Assembly: GCA_045591565.1 (NCBI GenBank)
Contig: JAZNTB010000071.1
Location: forward strand, 1 to 6,697
DNA: 6,697 nt
Reading direction: 5' to 3'
DNA from: UBA1738 sp045591565
GTDB lineage: Bacteria; Bacillota; Clostridia; UBA1381
The notes under the pieces are model-generated. The model had not been told where the DNA came from. It ran no database searches and was given only the letters and a program-made list of their open reading frames with translations. Below are positions 1 to 5,380 of this stretch, piece by piece (the stretch's first letter is position 1; the number at the start of each line of letters is the position of its first letter). Position numbers and translations under genes: made by a program.

Positions 1-99
1 CTGATTTGCTATAACTGCATCGGTCTGAAGATTCATATCGTAATATTTTGAAAAATCATTTTGATGCATTGTTGTAACTAAAACTTCAAGCCTGCTCAT
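1..99 (-). CDS. Probable family 2 glycosyltransferase, N-terminal fragment
   Basis: Only the first 33 codons are present; the gene continues past the left edge of the window. The start ATG at 99-97 is preceded by GGTGAT about 8 bases upstream, an acceptable ribosome binding site, and the gene follows the LicD gene by 21 bases on the same strand, so it is probably the next gene of the same operon. The visible peptide begins MSRLEVLVTTMHQND and continues to a segment reading MNLQTDAVIANQ. From memory, this EVLVTTMHQ...MN(I/L)QTDA(V/I)IANQ pattern is the N-terminus of a group of family 2 glycosyltransferases common in Firmicutes and Bacteroidetes polysaccharide loci, which would add a sugar from a nucleotide-sugar donor at the cytoplasmic membrane. 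No DXD motif or other catalytic residue lies in the visible part, so the call rests on the N-terminal pattern and the operon context. Confidence 0.7.
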   Translation of the reverse strand, partial: MSRLEVLVTTMHQNDFSKYYDMNLQTDAVIANQ

Positions 100-120
100 A
101 ATTTTTATCACCAATCAATC

Positions 121-945
121 TTATTTGAAATATTCATTAAAATCTTTTTCCGTGTCATAAATCATTGCATGCACCGCTGCTTTTTGTGCCTCTTTGGATG
201 GTAGCTTCATATAATTACCATACCGATATGTAAGGTATTCTTTAATTTTTGCAGGACCGTACAACATATGCCCTTCGAATTCGATTTCTTCAAAACTATC
301 GAAATAATCTGCTGAAAAAATACCTTGTGAAAACCTTGCGGGTGTAATGAAATAGCACCAAACATACTTATCATTCAAATTATCGTATTTATAAATATCT
401 TTGTAACACCATTTTGCAATTGCTTTTTTGGGGATAAATTTAAGAAGATTAAGAATTAGCTTTTGCATATATGTTTTTGGTTTCCAATTCCTTTTAGACA
501 AACCATATAGTGTGACGAACTTCGATTGATAGTATATTTTTTTCTGTATAAATTTATTTACAGGACATTTATGAAGAATCATAATATCAACATAAATTCC
601 ATGATGCATATCTGTTCTGTCCTTAAAATTCTCTTCGATAAAGGTTGTGCCATTCATCCTAACCTTTGCATATTCAAGATAGTCGGGTACAGTTCGCCAT
701 TCCTGTATTATAAATTTATCACTGTTTTCTTTTTCAAAAACCGTTTTAAATTTTTTGTATTCAGATGGTGTCATAAATATGTCAAGGTCATCGTCCCAAG
801 GTATAAATCCTCCGTGCCTGACTGCACCTAAAGCTGTACCGCCCATAACAAAATAAGTGATGTTATTGTTACGGCACAAGGTGTCTATAAAAAGCATCGT
901 TTCAAGGATTTTATTTTGTACAGGTTTTATTCTTTCATTATTCAT
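121..945 (-). CDS. LicD-family phosphotransferase (phospho-alcohol transfer to glycan)
   Basis: LicD proteins transfer a phospho-alcohol (classically phosphocholine from CDP-choline) onto a cell-surface glycan; the animal relatives fukutin and FKRP use CDP-ribitol. The defining motif is clear: GAVRHGGFIPWDDDLDI, with the acidic DDDLD cluster at residues 55-59 counted from the upstream ATG, followed by a HHGIYVDIMIL segment near 118-128 matching the usual G-(I/V)-(F/Y)-VDI block. The length of about 274 residues is normal for the family. Two in-frame ATGs are possible. The one at 957 overlaps the previous stop as ATGA but has only a weak AAAAAG upstream. The one at 945 has AGGA at 954-951, five bases away, so I prefer 945 (278 residues if 957). 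The gene is strongly AT-rich. It lies two genes downstream of a cytidylyltransferase, the likely source of its CDP-linked substrate. The acceptor and the alcohol cannot be read from sequence. Confidence 0.93.
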   Translation of the reverse strand: MNNERIKPVQNKILETMLFIDTLCRNNNITYFVMGGTALGAVRHGGFIPWDDDLDIFMTPSEYKKFKTVFEKENSDKFIIQEWRTVPDYLEYAKVRMNGTTFIEENFKDRTDMHHGIYVDIMILHKCPVNKFIQKKIYYQSKFVTLYGLSKRNWKPKTYMQKLILNLLKFIPKKAIAKWCYKDIYKYDNLNDKYVWCYFITPARFSQGIFSADYFDSFEEIEFEGHMLYGPAKIKEYLTYRYGNYMKLPSKEAQKAAVHAMIYDTEKDFNEYFK

Positions 946-950
946 AATAG

Positions 951-954
951 TCCT
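951..954 (-). promoter_or_regulatory. Ribosome binding site deciding the LicD start
   Basis: AGGA on the minus strand, overlapping the stop of the upstream deacetylase-like gene and lying five bases before ATG 945-943. It favours that start over the ATG at 957, which has no comparable site. Confidence 0.6.
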
Positions 955-1784
955 CATATCTTTTTTGCAATAAAGTAATATTTGCTAAAAAGTTTTTTCA
1001 AAAAAGGAATCTTGACTAAAGCTTTAGCTACCGATTTAATCACCCTGAACACAGCCGCTTTCACTATATATATCAATGCAGAATGTATCCAACGGTGCGG
1101 ATGGATGCTTATTATGTTTCCTGTATCTTCCGAAAGAGCTTCTATAAGTTCGTCAAGATTTGAAAAACAAACATTTTTATCATCGCTGTTTATTATATCG
1201 TTGTTTATAGGATCGTAGATCAGATTAAATTGCCTTCCGGCATCTGAGAAATACTTATAATCTGTTTTATATCCATTTTTGTAATTAACCATTATATCGC
1301 AGATGCTGCTGTAGGTTTCACTGACCTGTTTATTTCTGAAAAAATCACGGTTTGATGTATAACCGACTCTTTCAACTATCGGATTTCCATGTTGGCAAAC
1401 AGTATGTATTTCAAATCCGTTTGTTTCAAAAAGATTTTTATTAAATTCAAATTCTTCCTCTGCCCTTTGGATATCACCCTTGTTAGAATCCATGACATCA
1501 TGGTGATATGATATCTCATGCCCCATATCCTGCATAAGTGAGAGAAGTCTTAGATTTTCGGCATCATTCAAAAGATAAGCCTGCACATAATATGAGCCAC
1601 GATGGTTATAGGCGTTTTCAAGCTTTGCGATATCATATGCCTTTTTTACATCTGTTTCAACATCATGTTTTAAAACAAGATAGGTCGCTAAGTCTTTAGA
1701 AACATCTTTTGCAGGAATGCTTGCAATACCGCGTTGTTGGAGGTCTTTTAGAAATTTTTCCCAATACTTGTGTATAAAAATCAT
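954..1784 (-). CDS. Polysaccharide-deacetylase-like protein (WbmS-type)
   Basis: A 276-residue protein with the scattered motifs of the divergent, NodB-related deacetylase-like proteins found in polysaccharide loci: KHDVE at 39-43 (aspartate/histidine of the first motif), GHEISYHHD around 88-96 (the histidine motif, usually GHEIGYH), CQHGNP at 130-135, DAGRQF at 181-186, and HPHRW at 228-232. By family resemblance it would hydrolyse N- or O-acetyl groups on a sugar using a bound metal, but activity of this branch is poorly established. The tail from about 236 to the end (IYIVKAAVFRVIKSVAKALV and onward) is lysine-rich and amphipathic, suggesting peripheral membrane attachment; no signal peptide is seen, so a cytoplasmic-face role on a nucleotide- or lipid-linked intermediate is likely. 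Its start overlaps the preceding stop as ATGA, with GGGAG 11 bases upstream, so translation is probably coupled. Confident on superfamily, unsure on substrate. Confidence 0.8.
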   Translation of the reverse strand: MIFIHKYWEKFLKDLQQRGIASIPAKDVSKDLATYLVLKHDVETDVKKAYDIAKLENAYNHRGSYYVQAYLLNDAENLRLLSLMQDMGHEISYHHDVMDSNKGDIQRAEEEFEFNKNLFETNGFEIHTVCQHGNPIVERVGYTSNRDFFRNKQVSETYSSICDIMVNYKNGYKTDYKYFSDAGRQFNLIYDPINNDIINSDDKNVCFSNLDELIEALSEDTGNIISIHPHRWIHSALIYIVKAAVFRVIKSVAKALVKIPFLKKLFSKYYFIAKKI

Positions 1785-2203
1785 TTATTCATTCGCTCCC
1801 GTAATATGGTTGATGATATACCATCTGTATGGTCAAGGTATGAAACAGCACAACCTGATTGGGCAAATTCTTTCTCATATCTATCCCATTCGGGAGTACC
1901 CTTCCAGTCAGAACCGACAAAAACAACATCTACGCCGTATTCCTTGACAACCTTGAGCTTATCCATATTGTTTTGCGGGACTACTTTGTCCACATACTTT
2001 ATTGATTCGACGATTTCGGCTCTGTCCTTCTCGCATATGATAGGGAACTTGTTTTTCCTTTGAAAGCAGAGTGAGTCTGTTGTTACACCCACAATCAAAT
2101 ATTCGCACTGTTCTTTTGCTCGTCTTAGAATATTAAGGTGTCCTATGTGAAACATATCGAAAACACCTGTTGTGTATCCGATTTTGTATTTTTTTTCAGA
2201 CAT
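1781..2203 (-). CDS. TagD-like cytidylyltransferase (probable CDP-glycerol or related CDP-alcohol synthesis)
   Basis: A 140-residue nucleotidyltransferase of the HxGH class. The signature GYTTGVFDMFHIGH occupies residues 9-22, with HIGH at 19-22 forming the CTP phosphate-binding site. RAEIVESIKYVD at 61-72 matches the RxxxxxxxxYVD block of TagD/GCT enzymes, and HTDGISSTILRER near 125-137 corresponds to the RTEGISTT signature. Length fits Bacillus subtilis TagD (about 129 residues). The family makes CDP-glycerol from CTP and glycerol 3-phosphate, but some relatives use other phospho-alcohols or sugar phosphates, and the insert VGSDWKGTPEWDRYEKEF differs from classical TagD. I chose ATG at 2203 because GAGGGAG lies seven bases upstream; an upstream in-frame TTG at 2221 would add six residues but lacks support. 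It is one base downstream of the glycosyltransferase stop. It probably supplies the LicD protein encoded two genes later. Confidence 0.9.
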   Translation of the reverse strand: MSEKKYKIGYTTGVFDMFHIGHLNILRRAKEQCEYLIVGVTTDSLCFQRKNKFPIICEKDRAEIVESIKYVDKVVPQNNMDKLKVVKEYGVDVVFVGSDWKGTPEWDRYEKEFAQSGCAVSYLDHTDGISSTILRERMNK

Positions 2204-2204
2204 T

Positions 2205-3032
2205 TTATTTCTCCCTCGCAAATGTTTTGAATACCCAACCTCTTATGCAATTAGGCATAAGAACCTGAACTATGACTCTTTTTACCACATTCACAAAATA
2301 TGTACTAAAGGATATTATCCTGTTATCCAGAAGATACTTCTGGAATTTTGCTTCGCTCTTAAAATATTTAATACCTCCGCGTCTTCGGTACATATCCTCT
2401 CCGACACGGACATTTACTAAAATATCGCTTATATTTGCAAATTTCTGACCTGAAAGCATCATTCTTGCCCAGAGGTAGTAATCCTCCTCGCAGTACCAAT
2501 CGATAAAACCGCCGACAGCTTCGACGGAGGCTTTACGGAACATAACCGTTACAAGGTTCATAGGGCAACGGGTTTTTAAATACTTCTTAATCTCTGCGTC
2601 GCTTTCGGGAACAATTCTTTTGCCAACTATATTTTCAGGATTTTCAATAAACTCTGTTATATTTCCGCCGACGATGTCTAAGTCCGGGTGGTTTTTGAAT
2701 GTATCGAGCTGCTTTTCGAATCTGTCGGAAAGGCAGATGTCGTCGGCATCCATTACAGCAATCAAATCATGCGTGCAGTTATCAAGTCCTGCGCGTCGTG
2801 CGTTGCCATGCCCTTGGTTTTCGGGAAGACGCACAACCTTCAAGGTTTCAAACCTGCTTTCATATTTGTCGATAACTGAACAAATTCTGCTGTTTACAGG
2901 TCCGTCCACCACGAGAACTACCTCGTCGGGAACTGCAGTCTGCGAGAAGATGCTGGCAAGTGCAGTATCGAAGTTTTGCGCATCATCACCATCATAAACA
3001 CAGATTGAAACGGAAAATTTAAAATTATCCAT
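2205..3032 (-). CDS. Family 2 glycosyltransferase (AmsE-like)
   Basis: A 275-residue inverting glycosyltransferase with a GT-A fold that would transfer a sugar from a nucleotide donor to the growing lipid-linked glycan on the cytoplasmic side of the membrane. The N-terminal strand FSVSICVYDGDD (residues 6-17) binds the nucleotide, VVDGP at 41-45 is the first acidic motif, and MDADD at 94-98 is the metal-binding DXD motif. EEDYYLWARM at 182-191 carries the probable catalytic-base acidic pair and matches the EDY-x-LW block of the AmsE-type subgroup. The C-terminus (FVNVVKRVIVQVLMP) looks amphipathic and could dock to the membrane. Length is usual for the subgroup. The start has AGGAGA a few bases upstream, overlapping the stop of the sugar transferase gene across an 8-base gap. 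Donor sugar cannot be predicted. Confidence 0.93.
   Translation of the reverse strand: MDNFKFSVSICVYDGDDAQNFDTALASIFSQTAVPDEVVLVVDGPVNSRICSVIDKYESRFETLKVVRLPENQGHGNARRAGLDNCTHDLIAVMDADDICLSDRFEKQLDTFKNHPDLDIVGGNITEFIENPENIVGKRIVPESDAEIKKYLKTRCPMNLVTVMFRKASVEAVGGFIDWYCEEDYYLWARMMLSGQKFANISDILVNVRVGEDMYRRRGGIKYFKSEAKFQKYLLDNRIISFSTYFVNVVKRVIVQVLMPNCIRGWVFKTFAREK
2211..2217 (-). promoter_or_regulatory. Ribosome binding site deciding the cytidylyltransferase start
   Basis: GAGGGAG on the minus strand, seven bases before ATG 2203-2201 and inside the last codons of the upstream glycosyltransferase gene. It excludes the longer TTG-start reading beginning at 2221. Confidence 0.75.
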
Positions 3033-3040
3033 ATTTTCTC

Positions 3041-3724
3041 CTATCTTGATGCGAGAAGCCGTAAAGCTTCTTCCTGCTTTAATGAATATTCTTCTTCAGT
3101 GACCTCACGGTTTTTTAAAAGATAATCGCCGAGGTCTTCTGCTGTATCCATACCTTCCTGTGAAATTCCGTCTTTTTTTACGAATGCCGTCCAGACCGTC
3201 ATAAAAATGATTTTGCAATCGCCTGCAAATGTAATGTTTTTTATGTACTCAAGGTCGTAGTTTAATTTCTCTTCCCAGGAAATACCGTTTCTGCCCATAA
3301 CCTGCGCAAGACCGGAAAGACCGGGCTTTACCGACTGCCGTTGCATCTGTTCCTCGGTAAAGAATACCATGTCACGCACTAACTGAGGTCTGGGACCTAC
3401 AACGCTCATATCGCCTTTTAATATGTTGAAAGCCTCCGGAAGCTCGTCAAGGCTGGTCTTTCGCAGAAGTTTACCAAAACGGGTGAGGCGTACATCATCA
3501 GGCAGAAGATTGCCGTTTTCATCCTTTTCGTCGGTCATTGTTCTGAATTTATAGAGGGTGAATATTTTGCCGTCTAGCCCCGGTCGCTTCTGCCTGAATA
3601 TCACCGGACTGCCTAGCTTTATACGCACCAAAACCGCAACTATTATGTAGAGCCAGCTGAAAACAATAAGTGCAGCAAGAGCGCAGAGAATATCTACAAC
3701 TCGTTTTAAGCACTTTCTATACAT
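3041..3724 (-). CDS. Phosphoglycosyl transferase (PglC/EpsL-type) starting lipid-linked glycan assembly
   Basis: A 227-residue member of the bacterial sugar transferase family (monotopic phosphoglycosyl transferase). It would move a sugar 1-phosphate from a UDP-sugar to undecaprenyl phosphate, the committed first step of glycan assembly. The N-terminus has one hydrophobic membrane-inserted helix (about 8-35), followed by GSPVIFRQKRPG at 38-49, YKFRTM at 58-63, the catalytic Asp-Glu pair in SLDELPEAFN (D93, E94), GPRP at 110-113, and KPGLSG near 133-138. The short form without the extra membrane helices of WcaJ fits PglC and EpsL. The conserved Ser-Pro helix break appears here as Ser-Trp (residues 23-24). 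A C-terminal tail past about 190 is highly charged. The start codon shares one base with the aminotransferase stop (TAATG), with AAGGGG upstream. Together with that aminotransferase, it suggests a diamino-trideoxy sugar as first residue. Confidence 0.95.
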   Translation of the reverse strand: MYRKCLKRVVDILCALAALIVFSWLYIIVAVLVRIKLGSPVIFRQKRPGLDGKIFTLYKFRTMTDEKDENGNLLPDDVRLTRFGKLLRKTSLDELPEAFNILKGDMSVVGPRPQLVRDMVFFTEEQMQRQSVKPGLSGLAQVMGRNGISWEEKLNYDLEYIKNITFAGDCKIIFMTVWTAFVKKDGISQEGMDTAEDLGDYLLKNREVTEEEYSLKQEEALRLLASR

Positions 3725-4845
3725 TAAAACAACCCCTTGATTATTTTTATTACCCTATCCTGATCTTCCTCTGTCATTTTAATATCCGACGGCAGACACA
3801 GACCACGCCTGAAAATATCTTCTCCAACATTGTCTGTACCGTTTGTTATGTAATCTCTGTCTGCAAACACAGGTTGCATATGCATCGGTTTCCAGATAGG
3901 TCTTGATTCTATGTTTTCCGCCTCAAGTGCAAGGCGAATCTTTTCAGGGTTAACCCTATCCATAAAAGGTTCATTTATTGTAAAGCAACTGAGCCAGAAA
4001 TTCGGCTCGGAGCAGGGAAGATACGGGTTCATTTCCACAGGCAAATCAGTAAATGCTGCTTTGTAGCGATTGTATATTTTTGTCTTTAGAGCCTTATGCT
4101 CCTCAAGATGGAGAAGCTGACCTCTTCCGATGCCTGCGACAATGTTACTCATCCGGTAGTTATAGCCTATTTCGCTGTGCTGATACCATGGAGCGGGGTC
4201 TCTTGACTGTGTGGAGAAAAATCTTACCTTAGAAACTGCATCTTCGTCGTCAGAGAGGAACATTCCGCCGCCCGAGGTAGTTATGATTTTGTTGCCGTTA
4301 AAGCTGATTGCATTATACTTTCCAAAGGTACCTGTCTGGATGCCTTTGTACTTTGCAGATAATGATTCAGCAGCATCCTCGATAAGGATAACGCCGTACT
4401 TTTCGCATAACGCCGCTATTTCGTCAAGTTTTGCGGGAGTGCCGTAAAGGTTGGCGCATATTACCGCCTTTGTTTTCCCTTTGTACTTTTCAAGGGCTTT
4501 TTCGAGAGCCTTCGGGCACATATTCCAGGTTTCTCTTTCTGAGTCAATAAAAACCTGAACGCCGCCTTCGTAACTGACAGGGTTGACTGTTGCTGCAAAG
4601 GTGAGGTCTGAGCAGAGTACAATATCACCCATGCCGACACCTGCAAGCTTTACAGCCATATGCAGGGCATGAGTTCCTGCGGTCATTGCAGCTGCCGTTT
4701 TACAGCCAACATATAACGACATTTCTTTTTCAAATTCCGTAACATTTTTTCCCAGCGGTGCAACCCAATTTGTGTCAAATGCTTCCTTCACAAAAATCTG
4801 TTCTTCGCCGTGCATTGTAGGCGAAGAGAGCCAAATCTTATCCAT
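3724..4845 (-). CDS. EpsN/PglE-type PLP-dependent sugar aminotransferase
   Basis: A 373-residue DegT/DnrJ/EryC1/StrS-family aminotransferase, first gene of the operon. The family uses pyridoxal phosphate and glutamate to aminate a 4-keto nucleotide sugar. Visible landmarks are TAGTHAL near 55-61 (cofactor phosphate binding), IEDAAES at 155-161 (aspartate that contacts the pyridine nitrogen), and SFNGNKIITTSGGGM at 181-195 with the cofactor-binding lysine at 186, followed by the HSEIGYNYRMSN block near 223-234. The opening IWLSSPTMHGEEQ and NWVAPLG, and the SFNGNK and HSEIGYNYR segments, closely resemble what I recall of Bacillus EpsN and Campylobacter PglE, which make UDP-4-amino-4,6-dideoxy-GlcNAc on the way to bacillosamine. 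Length is full. Start ATG has AGAGGTT six bases upstream. The usual partner dehydratase and acetyltransferase are not visible in the window, so the exact product stays open. Confidence 0.94.
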   Translation of the reverse strand: MDKIWLSSPTMHGEEQIFVKEAFDTNWVAPLGKNVTEFEKEMSLYVGCKTAAAMTAGTHALHMAVKLAGVGMGDIVLCSDLTFAATVNPVSYEGGVQVFIDSERETWNMCPKALEKALEKYKGKTKAVICANLYGTPAKLDEIAALCEKYGVILIEDAAESLSAKYKGIQTGTFGKYNAISFNGNKIITTSGGGMFLSDDEDAVSKVRFFSTQSRDPAPWYQHSEIGYNYRMSNIVAGIGRGQLLHLEEHKALKTKIYNRYKAAFTDLPVEMNPYLPCSEPNFWLSCFTINEPFMDRVNPEKIRLALEAENIESRPIWKPMHMQPVFADRDYITNGTDNVGEDIFRRGLCLPSDIKMTEEDQDRVIKIIKGLF

Positions 4846-4873
4846 AATAACCTCTTTTTATAGCATTTCAACA

Positions 4874-4909
4874 ACAGCAGGGGAAACCCGATGCTGTCTT
4901 GTGTGCTGT
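4874..4909 (-). promoter_or_regulatory. Leader hairpin of the glycan operon with two competing 5' arms
   Basis: In the predicted transcript leader, ACAGCA at 4897-4892 can pair with TGCTGT at 4879-4874, and the enclosed GGG (4889-4887) and CCC can pair as an inner stem with a two-base bulge. A second copy of ACAGCA at 4909-4904 could pair with the same 3' arm instead. No run of U follows, so it is not a classical terminator. It could be an attenuator, an antiterminator loading site or a stability hairpin; this is inference from base pairing only. Confidence 0.45.
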
Positions 4910-4965
4910 ATTATATTTATAATTTAAGGGTATACTAAGATGCTAAATTACCTATTATAAAATAA

Positions 4966-4994
4966 ATCTTATCACATAAAAGAAGAAATGTCAA
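4966..4994 (-). promoter_or_regulatory. Vegetative promoter of the glycan operon
   Basis: Minus strand: a perfect -35 TTGACA at 4994-4989, a 17-base spacer, and -10 TAAGAT at 4971-4966 (4 of 6 matches) preceded by TGA, an extended -10. Transcription would begin near 4959, giving a leader of about 114 bases before the aminotransferase start at 4845. A further TATAAT-like box lies just downstream around 4952-4958 but lacks a spaced -35. Confidence 0.75.
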
Positions 4995-5061
4995 TAAAAT
5001 AGTGTATTTATGCCCTAATTCACTTTATTTCGACTTTTATTAACTATTTTTTAAAAATCGC

Positions 5062-5090
5062 TTGACAAATCGTAATTCTGTTGGTATAAT
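5062..5090 (+). promoter_or_regulatory. Perfect-consensus promoter of the tRNA-Leu gene
   Basis: TTGACA at 5062-5067 and TATAAT at 5085-5090 with exactly 17 bases between them, plus a TGG immediately before the -10 (extended -10). The tRNA begins about 22 bases after the -10. It stands back to back with the operon promoter, the two -35 boxes being about 67 bases apart. Confidence 0.93.
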
Positions 5091-5112
5091 TAGCGAGTGG
5101 TTTAAATAAAAC

Positions 5113-5196
5113 GCACCTGTGGCGGAATTGGCAGACGCGCTAGACTTAGGATCTAGTGTCCCCGACGTGAAGGTTCAAGTCCTTTCAGGTGCACCA
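5113..5196 (+). tRNA. tRNA-Leu (anticodon UAG)
   Basis: The full class II cloverleaf can be folded by eye. Acceptor GCACCTG (5113-5119) pairs with CAGGTGC (5186-5192), followed by discriminator A and an encoded CCA (5194-5196). The D stem is GCG/CGC (5122-5124 with 5136-5138) around a loop containing the invariant GG. The anticodon stem CTAGA/TCTAG encloses loop CTTAGGA, with anticodon TAG at 5147-5149, which reads CUA and other CUN leucine codons. The variable arm is long (5157-5168, GTC/GAC stem), as required for tRNA-Leu. The T arm has stem GAAGG/CCTTT and loop TTCAAGT. It is a single gene with its own promoter and terminator. Confidence 0.97.
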
Positions 5197-5199
5197 TCC

Positions 5200-5240
5200 A
5201 AAACACTTATAGGATTTTCCTATAAGTGTTTTGTTTGTAT
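5200..5240 (+). terminator. Intrinsic terminator of tRNA-Leu
   Basis: A perfect 15-base-pair stem: AAAACACTTATAGGA at 5200-5214 pairs with 5218-5232 around a TTT loop, followed by a T-rich tail (TTTT-G-TTTG). It starts four bases after the tRNA CCA end. The arms are nearly symmetric, with A-rich 5' and T-rich 3' edges, so it may work in both directions. Confidence 0.9.
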
Positions 5241-5277
5241 GAGATAATGTCTGTATTCTTATGCTCATGCTCATGCT

Positions 5278-5283
5278 TATAAT
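5278..5283 (+). promoter_or_regulatory. Possible -10 box for the small membrane protein gene
   Basis: TATAAT occurs at 5278-5283 between the tRNA terminator and the gene starting at 5381, but the -35 position (around 5255-5260, ATTCTT) is poor. It is offered because the gene needs a promoter downstream of the terminator; no better candidate is visible. Confidence 0.3.
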
Positions 5284-5364
5284 GCTTCATCGTCTACAAT
5301 ATCTGGTGTTGCAGAACAACGAGAAATGTATATTGTATCTTACAGCAGTGCTCTTAAAGGATAT

Positions 5365-5373
5365 AAGGGGGGG
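5365..5373 (+). promoter_or_regulatory. G-rich ribosome binding site of the small membrane protein gene
   Basis: AAGGGGGGG, seven bases before ATG 5381. It decides for this start rather than an in-frame ATG at 5261 that has no ribosome binding site and would add 40 residues. The seven-G run is unusual in this AT-rich surrounding. Confidence 0.75.
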
Positions 5374-5380
5374 AATAAAG

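Noticed and set aside
526..831. Plus-strand open frame of 101 codons opposite the LicD gene
   Set aside because: The Phe- and Lys-rich translation is typical of the antisense of AT-rich coding DNA; the minus strand carries clear LicD motifs.
3670..3906. Plus-strand open frame of 78 codons across the aminotransferase/sugar transferase junction
   Set aside because: It is antisense to two well-identified genes and resembles no protein.
4846..4960. JUMPstart/ops element for RfaH
   Set aside because: The ops core GGCGGTAG is absent from the leader on the transcribed strand.
5174..5196. Duplicate of the tRNA-Leu 3' end marking an integrated element
   Set aside because: I looked for a second copy of the T-arm and acceptor sequence and found none in the window.
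5261..5380. Longer 135-residue version of the small membrane protein
   Set aside because: The ATG at 5261 lies in a short repeat with no ribosome binding site, whereas the ATG at 5381 has AAGGGGGGG seven bases upstream.
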